Assembly (NCBI RefSeq): GCF_014204935.1
Contig: NZ_JACHMJ010000001.1
Location: 2,666,001-2,730,000, forward strand
Reading direction: 5' to 3'
Source: Conyzicola lurida
GTDB taxonomy: Bacteria; Actinomycetota; Actinomycetes; Actinomycetales; Microbacteriaceae
DNA length: 64,000 nt
This document shows, piece by piece, positions 54,652-61,920 of this stretch. The stretch's first letter is position 1. Each line of letters begins with the position of its first letter. The notes beneath the pieces are model-generated. The model made no database searches. It was not told where the DNA came from and was given only the letters and a program-made list of their open reading frames with translations. The translations under genes and the position numbers were made by a program.

Positions 54652-54983
54652 CGGGTTCTCCCTTCGGTGCTGGTTCTCGCGGCGGTGAGCCGCACGCTGA
54701 CCGATCCCACCGACGAACCGGTGAGGTCGAGCATGCGGTCACGGATGACGTTCTGGGTGTCGGCGGCCCGGTCGAGCACCGACCGCTGGTCGCGGCCGAG
54801 CGGCCGGACGCGGATCGGAGTCGACGCCTTGACGCCGAGCAGGCCGTTGTCGTCGGCGAGGTCGACGGCCACGTCCTTGGCGGCGACGCCGAGGGAATCC
54901 GCCGTGATGGCGGAGACCACGCGGCTCAGGGCCTTGGCGCTCACCCGGTTGCGTCCGTGGAAGGACTCGGGCTCGGTGTTCAC
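54648..54983 (-). CDS. Small soluble Asp23-fold protein
   Basis: This 111-residue protein has no membrane segment. The core RVSAKALSRVVSAITADSLGVAAKDVAVDLADDNGLLGVKASTPIRV followed by a helix (LDRAADTQNVIRDRMLDLTG) and a strand (VGSVSVRLTAA) matches the Asp23 domain order in short form. The GTG start lies in the stop of the preceding gene (GTGA). It may form mixed filaments or complexes with Asp23; this is inference. Confidence 0.7.
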   Translation of the reverse strand: MNTEPESFHGRNRVSAKALSRVVSAITADSLGVAAKDVAVDLADDNGLLGVKASTPIRVRPLGRDQRSVLDRAADTQNVIRDRMLDLTGSSVGSVSVRLTAARTSTEGRTR

Positions 54984-55171
54984 GAGGACGAGCGCTTGCC
55001 CCGGACGGCGTCGGCGACCGACCGGAGGTCGAGCTTGCCGTCGAGCACGCGCGCGACGAGTGCGCCCACCGCCATGGCGGCGGCGACGAACACGAACGCC
55101 CAGAAGCCGAATACGATCCAGGTCAGCGCGAGGACGGCGCCGATGAAGATTCCTGCGACGGTGTGGTTCAC
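54980..55171 (-). CDS. Small DUF2273-like membrane protein
   Basis: This 63-residue protein is mostly two membrane segments (GIFIGAVLALTWIVFGFWAFVFVAAAMAVGALVARVL) and ends in a basic tail. Small proteins of this kind sit next to Asp23 genes in Gram-positive bacteria. The GTG start overlaps the Asp23 stop and its own stop overlaps the next GTG, so translation is tightly coupled. Confidence 0.75.
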   Translation of the reverse strand: MNHTVAGIFIGAVLALTWIVFGFWAFVFVAAAMAVGALVARVLDGKLDLRSVADAVRGKRSSS

Positions 55172-55632
55172 AGGACTCGTGCTCCGGCTGCGTCATCCGT
55201 CACGACCACGGCGTTGTCGTCGTCGGAGGGGATGTGCACGTCGTTGACGGTCACGTTGACCTCGGTGACCTGCATGCCGACGAGGTTCTCGATGGCGTTG
55301 TAGATGGCGGCGCGCACGTTGTCGGCGACGGTCTGCAGCGGCTCGGGGTAGAGCGCGACGATGGAGATGTCGACGGCGACCTGGGTCTCGCCGACCTCGA
55401 CCGAGATGCCCTGCGTGAGGTCGGTGTTGTTGAGGGCGTCGCGGATAGCGCCGATGGCACGGGCGGCGCCGCCGCCGAGAGCGAAGACACCCGGCACCTC
55501 GCGGGCTGCGATGCCGGCGACCTTGGCGATGACGCTGTCGACGATCACCGTGGTGCCCGTGCTGGAGGCATCGACGGCGACGGCGGGAACGGTGGGGTCG
55601 GCGGGGACGGACTTGGTGGTGGCGGTGGCCAT
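55168..55632 (-). CDS. Asp23/Gls24-family envelope stress protein
   Basis: This 154-residue soluble protein is the clearest Asp23 member here: IVDSVIAKVAGIAAREVPGVFALGG, a variable loop, GISVEVGETQVAVDISIVALYPEPLQTVADNVRAAIYNAIENLVGMQVTEVNVTVNDVHIPSDDD. Asp23 lines the inner face of the membrane and is induced by alkaline or cell-wall stress in firmicutes. The ATG has AAAGGAG upstream. It leads a six-gene minus-strand operon that is divergent from a sigma-factor gene. Confidence 0.9.
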   Translation of the reverse strand: MATATTKSVPADPTVPAVAVDASSTGTTVIVDSVIAKVAGIAAREVPGVFALGGGAARAIGAIRDALNNTDLTQGISVEVGETQVAVDISIVALYPEPLQTVADNVRAAIYNAIENLVGMQVTEVNVTVNDVHIPSDDDNAVVVTDDAAGARVL

Positions 55633-55645
55633 GGTGTTCTCCTTT

Positions 55646-55670
55646 GATGTCGAATCTTCGATGTCGAATC
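55646..55670. promoter_or_regulatory. Direct repeat in the divergent Asp23/sigma promoter region
   Basis: GATGTCGAATC occurs at 55646-55656 and again at 55660-55670 (14-bp period), 14 bp upstream of the Asp23 start. Related CGAATC appears at 55682. It may be a regulator site for one or both operons; no consensus is recognised. Confidence 0.4.
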
Positions 55671-55772
55671 CGGTTCGTAGCCGAATCGGGATCGGATCGT
55701 TCGCTGTTATGCGATAGTCATGGGTAAGACGAGTCGACTTCGCAATTCGTCACGCGAAATGGAAAAGTTTTT

Positions 55773-56345
55773 GTGAACGCCGCCCCACCCGGCCCGCGGA
55801 TCGCCCTCGCGGATGCCTCCGACAGCACCCTGACCGCCCGAATCGTCGACGGAGACGTGGCGGCCTTCGAGGTGCTGGCCCGGCGGCACGGCGGTCTGAT
55901 GCGGGCCTACGCCCAGCGGCTGCTCGGGTCCAACGCCGAGTCGGACGACGTCGTGCAGGACGCCTTCGTACTGGCCTGGCAGAAGATCGGCGACCTCGCC
56001 GACGGCGCATCGGTGCGGTCGTGGCTGATGCGGATCGTGACCACCAAGTCGATCGACCGTATCCGGGCGCGCAAGCAGCACGCCGACATCGACGACTGGG
56101 ACGCGCCGACCCCGTCGAACCAGTCGCCCGAACACCGGGTCGAGGTCTCTCTGCAAATGGATGCGCTATCGTCGGCGCTTGCCCGGTTGCCAGAAAACCA
56201 GCGCCGGTGTTGGATCATGAAAGAGGTCGGCGGGTCGTCGTACGACGAGATCGCCGCAGATCTGGACGTTCCGGTATCCACCGTCCGCGGCCAGCTGGCG
56301 CGGGCGAGACAGACTCTGATGAGCGAGATGGAGGCGTGGCGATGA
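55773..56345 (+). CDS. ECF-type RNA polymerase sigma factor
   Basis: This 190-residue sigma factor has region 2 (FEVLARRHGGLMRAYAQRLLGSNAESDDVVQDAFVLAWQKI) and region 4 (ALARLPENQRRCWIMKEVGGSSYDEIAADLDVPVSTVRGQLARARQTL) separated by a short linker; regions 1 and 3 are missing. It is divergent from the Asp23 operon and coupled (ATGA) to an Asp23-fold gene instead of a standard zinc anti-sigma. It is the obvious candidate regulator of both arms. The GTG start lacks a clear ribosome-binding site. Confidence 0.92.
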   Translation: MNAAPPGPRIALADASDSTLTARIVDGDVAAFEVLARRHGGLMRAYAQRLLGSNAESDDVVQDAFVLAWQKIGDLADGASVRSWLMRIVTTKSIDRIRARKQHADIDDWDAPTPSNQSPEHRVEVSLQMDALSSALARLPENQRRCWIMKEVGGSSYDEIAADLDVPVSTVRGQLARARQTLMSEMEAWR

Positions 56346-56941
56346 CCGATCTTCCCCCCTCCGAACCCCGCGAGGATCTCGACGGACACACGATCGACGA
56401 GCTCGGCGAATACCTCGACCGCGGCCGCCAGCCGCGTGACGAGAGCATCGAGTCGTCGCCCGGGTGCCTCATCGCCCTCGATTCGCTCGAACGCCTGCGC
56501 GGTGCCGCCTGGGCGATGCTCGAGGTGGAGGCCGCATCCGAGCCGGAACGCGATTCCGCGTGGCTCGGCCGTGTGCTGGGCAACATCTCCAGAGAGGCGC
56601 GCGCCGGACGCGACATCCCGATCAGCCATCCCGACCCCGCCGTGGCCTTGACCGTGACCGAGGGGTCGGTCCGCGGCCTCATCCGGGCGGCCGGCGACGC
56701 CGACGGCAGGGCCCTGATCGGCGCCTGCACGCTCGACGGAGACGTGACCGTGCCGGGCGAACCGATCACGGTCGACGTCACCGCGTCCGTGGCGTGGGGC
56801 CGCAATCTCGCCGACGTGGCCGACGGCCTGCGCGCGGCGATCGGCGACGCGCTCGCCCGCCACACCGAGCTGACCATCGCGGCGATCAACGTGACGATCA
56901 GCGACGTCGTGTCGTCGCACCCCCGGGAGGGCCGCCGATGA
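56342..56941 (+). CDS. Asp23-fold protein with extra N-terminal domain, sigma partner candidate
   Basis: This 199-residue soluble protein has residues 1-100 (LDGHTIDELGEYLDRGRQPRDESIESSPGCLIALDSLERLR...) forming a helical region that resembles nothing I can name. The C-terminal half carries the Asp23 pattern (EPITVDVTASVAWGRNLADVADGLRAAIGDALARHTELTIAAINVTISDV). Position directly after the sigma gene, where anti-sigma factors usually lie, suggests it may sense envelope state and bind the sigma factor; this is inference. Confidence 0.75.
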   Translation: MTDLPPSEPREDLDGHTIDELGEYLDRGRQPRDESIESSPGCLIALDSLERLRGAAWAMLEVEAASEPERDSAWLGRVLGNISREARAGRDIPISHPDPAVALTVTEGSVRGLIRAAGDADGRALIGACTLDGDVTVPGEPITVDVTASVAWGRNLADVADGLRAAIGDALARHTELTIAAINVTISDVVSSHPREGRR

Positions 56942-57234
56942 GCGACGACGAACTCGCCCACGAACTGACCGGCCTGGTCGAGGGTACCCCCGGGGTGGTC
57001 GAGGTCTACCCGGCCGGTCCCGTGCTCGCCGGGCTGCTCGGCGACCGCCCGCGCGTGGCGGTCACGCGCTCGGGCGAGGGGCTGCGGGTCGAGGCGCTCA
57101 TCTGCGTCGCCGGCGAGTTCGCCGTGCCCGCGACGCTGCGGGCCGTCGGAGACGTGATCACCGCCCGTCTCGCGGCATCCGGCACGGCCCCGGCCGACGC
57201 CAGCGTCGCGGTCAGAGCCAGCCGGATCCACTAG
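56938..57234 (+). CDS. Minimal Asp23-like protein
   Basis: This 98-residue protein is coupled to the preceding gene by ATGA. The order helix-strand (LAHELTGLVEGTPGVVEVYPAG), strands (RPRVAVTRSGEGLRVEALICVAG), helix (PATLRAVGDVITARLAAS) and strand (ASVAVRASRI) reproduces the Asp23 core with little else. No catalytic motif. It closes the sigma operon; the YdeI-like gene follows after 11 bp and may be co-transcribed. Confidence 0.65.
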   Translation: MSDDELAHELTGLVEGTPGVVEVYPAGPVLAGLLGDRPRVAVTRSGEGLRVEALICVAGEFAVPATLRAVGDVITARLAASGTAPADASVAVRASRIH

Positions 57235-57245
57235 GAGCGGCCACC

Positions 57246-57824
57246 ATGGCAGACCCGACCGACCTCGCGATCGTGCGATTCGAGGGATACGACGACTTCC
57301 ACGCCTGGCTCGACGAGCACGAGGACGATTCGCCGGGACTCTGGCTGCTGATGTCGAAGAAGGGGGCGGCAGTCACCTCGGTCAGTTACGCCGACGCGGT
57401 CGAGGTGGCACTGCGCCACGGCTGGATCGACGGCCAGCGCCGCGGCCGCGACGAGCACAGTTTCCTGCAGCGGTTCACACCGCGCCGGGCGCAGAGCATC
57501 TGGTCGACGAGGAACGTGCGGGCCGTCGAGACACTGATAGCCGAGGGCCGGATGTCGCGCCGCGGGCTCGCGGAAGTGGAGCGGGCTCGGCTCGACGGCC
57601 GCTGGGAGCGGGCGTACGACGGTCCGAAGGACGCCCAGCCGCTGCCCGAGTTTCTCGCCGCGCTCGAGGCCAACCCGGCCGCCGCCGAGTTCTATACGAC
57701 CCTCTCCAGCCAGAACCGGTTCGCGATCTATTTCCGCATCCACTCCGCGAAGCGCGAGGAGACGAAGGCCAAGCGCATCGCCGACTTCGTGGCGATGCTC
57801 GAGCGCGGCGAGAAGTTCTACTAG
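57246..57824 (+). CDS. YdeI/OmdA-family protein
   Basis: This 192-residue cytoplasmic protein has the YdeI hallmarks: FHAWLDEHEDDSPGLWLLMSKKGA, SYADAVEVALRHGWIDGQRRGRDEHSFLQRFTPRRAQSIWSTRN and the C-terminal LEANPAAAEFYTTLSSQNRFAIYFRIHSAKREETKAKRI. Members are linked to resistance to cationic peptides or bacteriocins without known chemistry, which fits the envelope-stress neighbourhood. Stop codons of this gene and the convergent FMN reductase overlap. Confidence 0.88.
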   Translation: MADPTDLAIVRFEGYDDFHAWLDEHEDDSPGLWLLMSKKGAAVTSVSYADAVEVALRHGWIDGQRRGRDEHSFLQRFTPRRAQSIWSTRNVRAVETLIAEGRMSRRGLAEVERARLDGRWERAYDGPKDAQPLPEFLAALEANPAAAEFYTTLSSQNRFAIYFRIHSAKREETKAKRIADFVAMLERGEKFY

Positions 57825-58378
57825 GCCGCCTGGGCGGCCGCGGTGACGCCGGAGATGACGGCGCCGAGCTTCGTCATGATCTCCTCGTCGTCGCGCGGGT
57901 GCTGCGGGGTGAAGCGGCCCGCGGAGTCGGCGATCGAGAGGGTGAGGTCGCCGAGCACGCTCGCGCCGGCGATGCCGAGGGCCTTGCGGGCCTCGTCCTG
58001 CGCCCAGATTCCGCCGAACTGTCCGTAGGCGCCGCCGATGACGGCGACGGGCTTGGCGACGATCGAGCCGACGCCGAACGGGCGCGACGACCAGTCGATG
58101 GCGTTCTTCAACACGGCGGGGATCGTGCCGTTGTGCTCGGGCGTGATCAGCAGCACCGCGTCGGCGGCGGCGATCGCGTCGCGCAGCTTGACGGCGGCCG
58201 CGGGAACGTGACCCTCGATGTCGATGTCCTCGTTATAGAACGGGATCTCGGCGAGGCCCTCGAACACCGTGACGGTGACGTCGGATGCCGCTGCGTCGAC
58301 GGCCGCTTCGGCGAGGAGACGGTTCGAGGAGGCCGCGCGCAGGCTGCCGAGGAGAACGAGGATGGAGGTGTCAGACAT
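57821..58378 (-). CDS. NADPH-dependent FMN reductase-like flavoprotein
   Basis: This 185-residue flavodoxin-fold reductase has the FMN phosphate loop LGSLRAASSNRLLAEAA and the flavin-binding stretch LLITPEHNGTIPAVLKNAIDWSSRP, followed by GGAYGQFGGIWAQ. These match the SsuE/ChrR-type NADPH:FMN or quinone reductases. ATG 58378 begins MSDTSILVLLGS; the 14 codons upstream are not conserved-looking. Its physiological acceptor is unknown. Confidence 0.9.
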   Translation of the reverse strand: MSDTSILVLLGSLRAASSNRLLAEAAVDAAASDVTVTVFEGLAEIPFYNEDIDIEGHVPAAAVKLRDAIAAADAVLLITPEHNGTIPAVLKNAIDWSSRPFGVGSIVAKPVAVIGGAYGQFGGIWAQDEARKALGIAGASVLGDLTLSIADSAGRFTPQHPRDDEEIMTKLGAVISGVTAAAQAA

Positions 58379-58488
58379 GGATTCCGCTTTCTTCAGGTTC
58401 GAGGGCCGCACAGGCGACACTCGTTGTTAAACCGGCGCGCTGGTGAAAACTTCCCGCTGTCGGAAAATCCCCAGCCAGGGGCGCCCGC

Positions 58489-58494
58489 TAGCAT
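58489..58494 (+). promoter_or_regulatory. Candidate -10 of a leaderless thiolase transcript
   Basis: TAGCAT lies 6 nt before the ATG at 58501; no ribosome-binding site is present. Confidence 0.4.
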
Positions 58495-58500
58495 CGGCTG

Positions 58501-59670
58501 ATGAGCACCTTGATCGTCGGATACGCCCGCACCCCCTTCTCCAAGTTCACCGGGGCGTTCGCGTCGATACCGGCGACGACACTCGGCGCACACGCGATCA
58601 CCGCGGCGCTCGCCCGTGCCGGCGTCGCCCCTGACGAGGTACAGCAGGTACTCGGCGGGCACGTGCTGCAGGCCGGAACCGGTCAGAATCCGGCACGCCA
58701 GGCCGCCGTCGAAGCCGGGATCCCGTTCAGCACCCCCGGCATGACGCTCAACGCCGTCTGCCCGTCGAGCATGGAGGCGGTCGCCTGGGGCTCGCGTCTC
58801 ATCGACGCCGGCGAGGCCGACATCGTCGTCGCGTTCGGGCAGGAGTCGATGTCGCTCGCCCCGCACGCCTATCTCGGATCCCGCGCGGGCACGAAGTACG
58901 GCGCCATCGAGATGATCGACACGATGCAGGTCGACGGCCTGACCGACGCCGCCGAGAAGCGCTCGATGGGTGCGTCCACCGACGCCCGCAACGACGCGCT
59001 CGGCATCGACCGTGAGTCGCAGGACGCCTGGGCCGCCGGTTCGCACGCGCGTCTCGCCGCGTCGCGCGAATTCCTCGCCGGCGAGATCGAGCCCCTCGCG
59101 ATCACCGACCGCAAGGGTGTGCGCATCGTCGCCGACGACGACGGTTTGCGCGCCGACACGACCGTCGAGTCGCTCGCCGGCCTGCGTCCGGCATTCGGGG
59201 ACGGCACGATCACCGCGGGCAATTCTTCCCAGCTGACGGATGGCGCGGCCGCGGTCGTGCTGATGAGCGAGCGTCTCGCCGCCGAACGGGGTGTGCGCGG
59301 CATCGCGCGCGTCGTCTCCCACGCGTTCGTCGCCGGGCCCGACGTGTCGTTGCACGCGCAGCCCTCCGACGCGATCGCCGCCGCCCTCGCGAAGGCGGGC
59401 CGCGCGACCGCCGAGCTCGGCGCGGTCGAGATCAACGAGGCGTTCGCCGCGGTCGCCGTGCACTCGGTGCGCCAGCTCGGGGTGACCGGAGACATCGTGA
59501 ACGCGCACGGCGGGGCGATCGCCCTCGGCCACCCGCTCGGCGCGTCGGGAGCACGCATCGTCGGGCACCTCGCCCGCCGCCTCGAGGCCCTCGGCTCCGG
59601 ATCACTGGGCGCGGCCGGCATCTGCGGCGGTGGCGGCCAGGGCGCGGCGATCCTGCTCGAGGCCGTCTGA
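58501..59670 (+). CDS. Acetyl-CoA C-acyltransferase (thiolase)
   Basis: This 389-residue thiolase has the acyl-accepting Cys87 in LNAVCPSSMEAV, where most relatives read NxVCGSG, so the oxyanion-loop Gly is Pro here. His344 lies in GGAIALGHPLGASGARI and the second catalytic Cys375 in GICGGGGQG. NEAFAAVAVH is also present. It may work in acetoacetyl-CoA formation or beta-oxidation; no partner genes are adjacent. It stands alone, followed by a palindromic repeat and the convergent ctaF. Confidence 0.93.
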   Translation: MSTLIVGYARTPFSKFTGAFASIPATTLGAHAITAALARAGVAPDEVQQVLGGHVLQAGTGQNPARQAAVEAGIPFSTPGMTLNAVCPSSMEAVAWGSRLIDAGEADIVVAFGQESMSLAPHAYLGSRAGTKYGAIEMIDTMQVDGLTDAAEKRSMGASTDARNDALGIDRESQDAWAAGSHARLAASREFLAGEIEPLAITDRKGVRIVADDDGLRADTTVESLAGLRPAFGDGTITAGNSSQLTDGAAAVVLMSERLAAERGVRGIARVVSHAFVAGPDVSLHAQPSDAIAAALAKAGRATAELGAVEINEAFAAVAVHSVRQLGVTGDIVNAHGGAIALGHPLGASGARIVGHLARRLEALGSGSLGAAGICGGGGQGAAILLEAV

Positions 59671-59677
59671 TCCCGTC

Positions 59678-59739
59678 GGGTTGAGCCTGTCGAAACCCCG
59701 TCTTTCGCGCGTGTACCTGGATTTCGACAGGCTCAATCC
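59678..59739. repeat. Dispersed palindromic repeat, copy 7
   Basis: GGGTTGAGCCTGTCGAAACC (59678-59697) faces GGATTTCGACAGGCTCAATC (59719-59738) between the convergent thiolase and ctaF genes, ending 3 bp from the ctaF stop codon. Confidence 0.85.
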
Positions 59740-59742
59740 GCC

Positions 59743-60168
59743 CTAGCGGCTGAAGTTGCCGCGGTAGTACTCGTAGACCCAGCCGACCAGCGCGATCAGC
59801 AGGATCGGCCCGCCCACGAGCGACAGCCACGGGCCCACCGCGACTCCGAGGAAGATGATCGCGAGTCCGGCCGCGAGCGTCACCGGCCACCAGCTCCACG
59901 GCGAATAGAACCCCTGCTCGGGGTCGCCGTCGTCGATGTTCGCGTCGGTGAGATCCTGCGGCAGCTCGCCGCCCTGCGCCTTGTGGGTGCGGCCGATGTA
60001 GAACGCGATCAGCCCCGACGCCGCGGCGGCGAGTAGCAGCCCCACCGACCCCGCCGGTTCGATGCCGGTCCCTTGCGGGTTGTAGAAGATCGCCCAGACC
60101 GAGTACACGACCGTCAGCAGCGCGAAGTACGCGGTGAGAATCCAGAACAGTTTCGAATTAGCGCCCAC
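59743..60168 (-). CDS. ctaF: Cytochrome c oxidase subunit 4 (actinobacterial CtaF)
   Basis: This 141-residue membrane protein of the aa3 oxidase has two N-terminal helices (KLFWILTAYFALLTVVYSVWAIFYNP and VGLLLAAAASGLIAFYIGRTHKAQ), the conserved DGDPEQGFYSPWSWWP loop, then two more helices and the end YEYYRGNFSR. I start at GTG 60168 (VGANSKLF), with AGGGG upstream. It usually sits with ctaC/ctaD, but those genes are not adjacent here. Confidence 0.88.
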   Translation of the reverse strand: MGANSKLFWILTAYFALLTVVYSVWAIFYNPQGTGIEPAGSVGLLLAAAASGLIAFYIGRTHKAQGGELPQDLTDANIDDGDPEQGFYSPWSWWPVTLAAGLAIIFLGVAVGPWLSLVGGPILLIALVGWVYEYYRGNFSR

Positions 60169-60264
60169 AGAAACGCCCCTAGTCGACAGTGAAAAGGCCC
60201 TCGTTCGTCGAGGTTGAGGCCATTCAAGACCCGCCCGTGCGCCACCGCAAGGGCAACGCGCGGA

Positions 60265-60270
60265 TAGATT
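60265..60270 (+). promoter_or_regulatory. Candidate -10 of a leaderless PPOX-fold transcript
   Basis: TAGATT lies 7 nt before the ATG at 60278, the same arrangement as upstream of add. Confidence 0.4.
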
Positions 60271-60277
60271 GGCACCC

Positions 60278-60676
60278 ATGACCGACCACACCGCCTTCGC
60301 CGCGCTCGGCGACGAGTCCTTCGTCTCCCTCACCACGTTCCGCAAGAGCGGCGTCGCCGTCTCCACTCCGGTGTGGGTCGCGCGCGACGGTGATGCGCTC
60401 GTCGTCACCACTCCGCAGGAGAGCGGCAAGGTGAAGCGGCTGCGGAACAGCGGCCGGGTCGAGCTGCGGCCGTGCAGCCGGATGGGCAAGGTCGCCGACG
60501 GCGCGGTGCCCGTGGCCGGGGTCGCCACCATCCACGCGGACGCTGCCACACGCGATCGTCTGACCGGCGTCATCCGCAGAAAATACGGACTGGAATACCG
60601 AGTCATGACCTTCGTGGAATCGGTCGTGGCGAAGCGCACCAAAGAGCGGGTCATCCTGCGGATCACCGCCGCCTGA
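60278..60676 (+). CDS. PPOX-class, probably F420-dependent oxidoreductase
   Basis: This 132-residue split-barrel protein has FVSLTTFRKSGVAVSTPVWVARDGDALVVTTPQESGKVKRLRNSGRVELRPCSRMGKV, the pattern of the small F420/FMN-binding PPOX family (Rv2074-like), followed by a helix-strand end. ATG 60278 is preferred over a TTG 9 bp upstream. Cofactor (F420, FMN or heme) and substrate are not decided by sequence. Confidence 0.85.
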   Translation: MTDHTAFAALGDESFVSLTTFRKSGVAVSTPVWVARDGDALVVTTPQESGKVKRLRNSGRVELRPCSRMGKVADGAVPVAGVATIHADAATRDRLTGVIRRKYGLEYRVMTFVESVVAKRTKERVILRITAA

Positions 60677-60742
60677 CCGGCACCAATCCCGGCGACGCGG
60701 CGCTCCGAATACCTGCTGACACGAGAGGCAGGAACACGGCGC

Positions 60743-61270
60743 ATGGAGGCACACTCAGCGGGGTCGTCGGTCTACGGACTGGCGCGCGCGCACACCGGCA
60801 TCAGCTGGGACGTCGCGTTGCAGACGCCGCCGCCCGCGTTCTACCCGTCGTTCGGGCCGCTGCCCGCCGTCGTCGGCGTGCAGAACCAGCCGAACACCTG
60901 GGACCGGGTGGGTTACTCCCGCACGCTGCTGCTCTCTGACGGCAGCAGCGTCGTCGAGACGATCACCGACTCCGAGCGCGGGGCGAGCTTCGGCTACGAC
61001 CTCACTGACTTCACCAAACTCTTCGGCAACCTCGTCTCGGGTGCCCGCGCCGAGTGGACCTTCGTCTCCGAGCGGTCGGCGACGCTGATCACCTGGTCGT
61101 ACGTGTTCCACGCCCGGCCCGGCCGCGGCTGGCTGGTGCGCGCCATCGTCGCGCTGTTCTGGGCCCGGTACATGCGCCGCGTCCTGCCGCGCATCATCGC
61201 CGAGATCGAGGCGGTCAACGCACGATCCGCCCACGATCCAGCCGAACGACACGATCCGCTCGCGTCATAA
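60743..61270 (+). CDS. SRPBCC-like protein of unknown function
   Basis: This 175-residue protein has the middle DRVGYSRTLLLSDGSSVVETITDSERGASFGYDLTDFTKLFGNLVSGARAEWTFVSERSATLITWSYVFHARPGRG and the end WARYMRRVLPRIIAEIEA, giving the strand-strand-long-helix order of polyketide-cyclase-type SRPBCC proteins. No ligand can be proposed. Its last 56 bases overlap the convergent zinc-transporter ATPase gene, unusually deep for this window. Confidence 0.7.
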   Translation: MEAHSAGSSVYGLARAHTGISWDVALQTPPPAFYPSFGPLPAVVGVQNQPNTWDRVGYSRTLLLSDGSSVVETITDSERGASFGYDLTDFTKLFGNLVSGARAEWTFVSERSATLITWSYVFHARPGRGWLVRAIVALFWARYMRRVLPRIIAEIEAVNARSAHDPAERHDPLAS

Positions 61271-61871
61271 CCTCGGGGTCGTGGGTGGCGTGTACGACAC
61301 CGGCGCCGCGTCGCGCCTCGGCGTCGATCGCGCGGGCGATGAGCTCGTGCGCCTCGTCGTCGAGTCCGGCCGTCGGTTCGTCGAGCAACACGACGTCGGC
61401 GCGTTGGGCGAGCCCCTGCGCCACCAGGACCCGCTGCCTCTGACCGCCGGATAGCGCGTGGAACGGCCGGCGCTCGAGGCCCTCGAGGCCCAGCGCCGCG
61501 ATGCTCTCGCGCACGATTTCGCGGTCGGCGCGACCGAGCGGGCGCCACAGCGGCCGGCCCGCCCAGCGCCCCATCGTCACCGCGTCCAGCACCGTGAGCG
61601 GCAGACCGTCGGGTGCGCTGCTGCGCTGCACGACGTAGGCCACCCGCGTCGCCGCGGCCCGCGCGACCGAGCCCGCGCTCGTGCGGTGGGTGCCGGCGAG
61701 CGCGCCGAGCAGGGTCGATTTGCCCGAGCCGTTCGCCCCGGCGAGCGCCACGATCTCGCCGCGGACCACCGCGAGCGAGACGTCGCACAGCGCCGTCGTC
61801 CCGTCGTGTTCGGCGGAGATCCCGTGGGCGTCGAGCAGCGGCAGGGCGGGGGTGGTCAGAGTCGTCGGCAC
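61215..61871 (-). CDS. aztA: Zinc/manganese ABC transporter, ATP-binding protein
   Basis: This 218-residue ATPase has Walker A GANGSGKST, signature ALSGGQRQRVLVAQGLA, Walker B VVLLDEPTAGLD and H-loop HATHDPEVM. The TMGRWAGRPLWRPLGRADR segment is characteristic of metal-type (ZnuC/AztA) ATPases. The GTG start has TACGGT 6 nt upstream and a Zur-like box behind that. It is divergent from its permease gene aztB, so both arms can be repressed from one operator. Confidence 0.9.
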   Translation of the reverse strand: MPTTLTTPALPLLDAHGISAEHDGTTALCDVSLAVVRGEIVALAGANGSGKSTLLGALAGTHRTSAGSVARAAATRVAYVVQRSSAPDGLPLTVLDAVTMGRWAGRPLWRPLGRADREIVRESIAALGLEGLERRPFHALSGGQRQRVLVAQGLAQRADVVLLDEPTAGLDDEAHELIARAIDAEARRGAGVVHATHDPEVMTRADRVVRLDRGRIVR

Positions 61872-61877
61872 ACGATA

Positions 61878-61912
61878 ACCGTACCTTAATGATTACGATT
61901 CTCATGTAGAGT
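61878..61912. promoter_or_regulatory. Divergent azt promoters with central Zur-like box
   Basis: Box TGATTACGATTCTCA (61890-61904) resembles the TGAnAATnnTnnTCA-type Zur/Fur-family operator when read on the minus strand. It lies exactly between the minus-strand -10 TACGGT (61878-61883, 6 nt before the aztA GTG) and the plus-strand -10 TAGAGT (61907-61912, 8 nt before the aztB ATG). A bound repressor would block both. Confidence 0.7.
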
Positions 61913-61920
61913 CACCTGCC

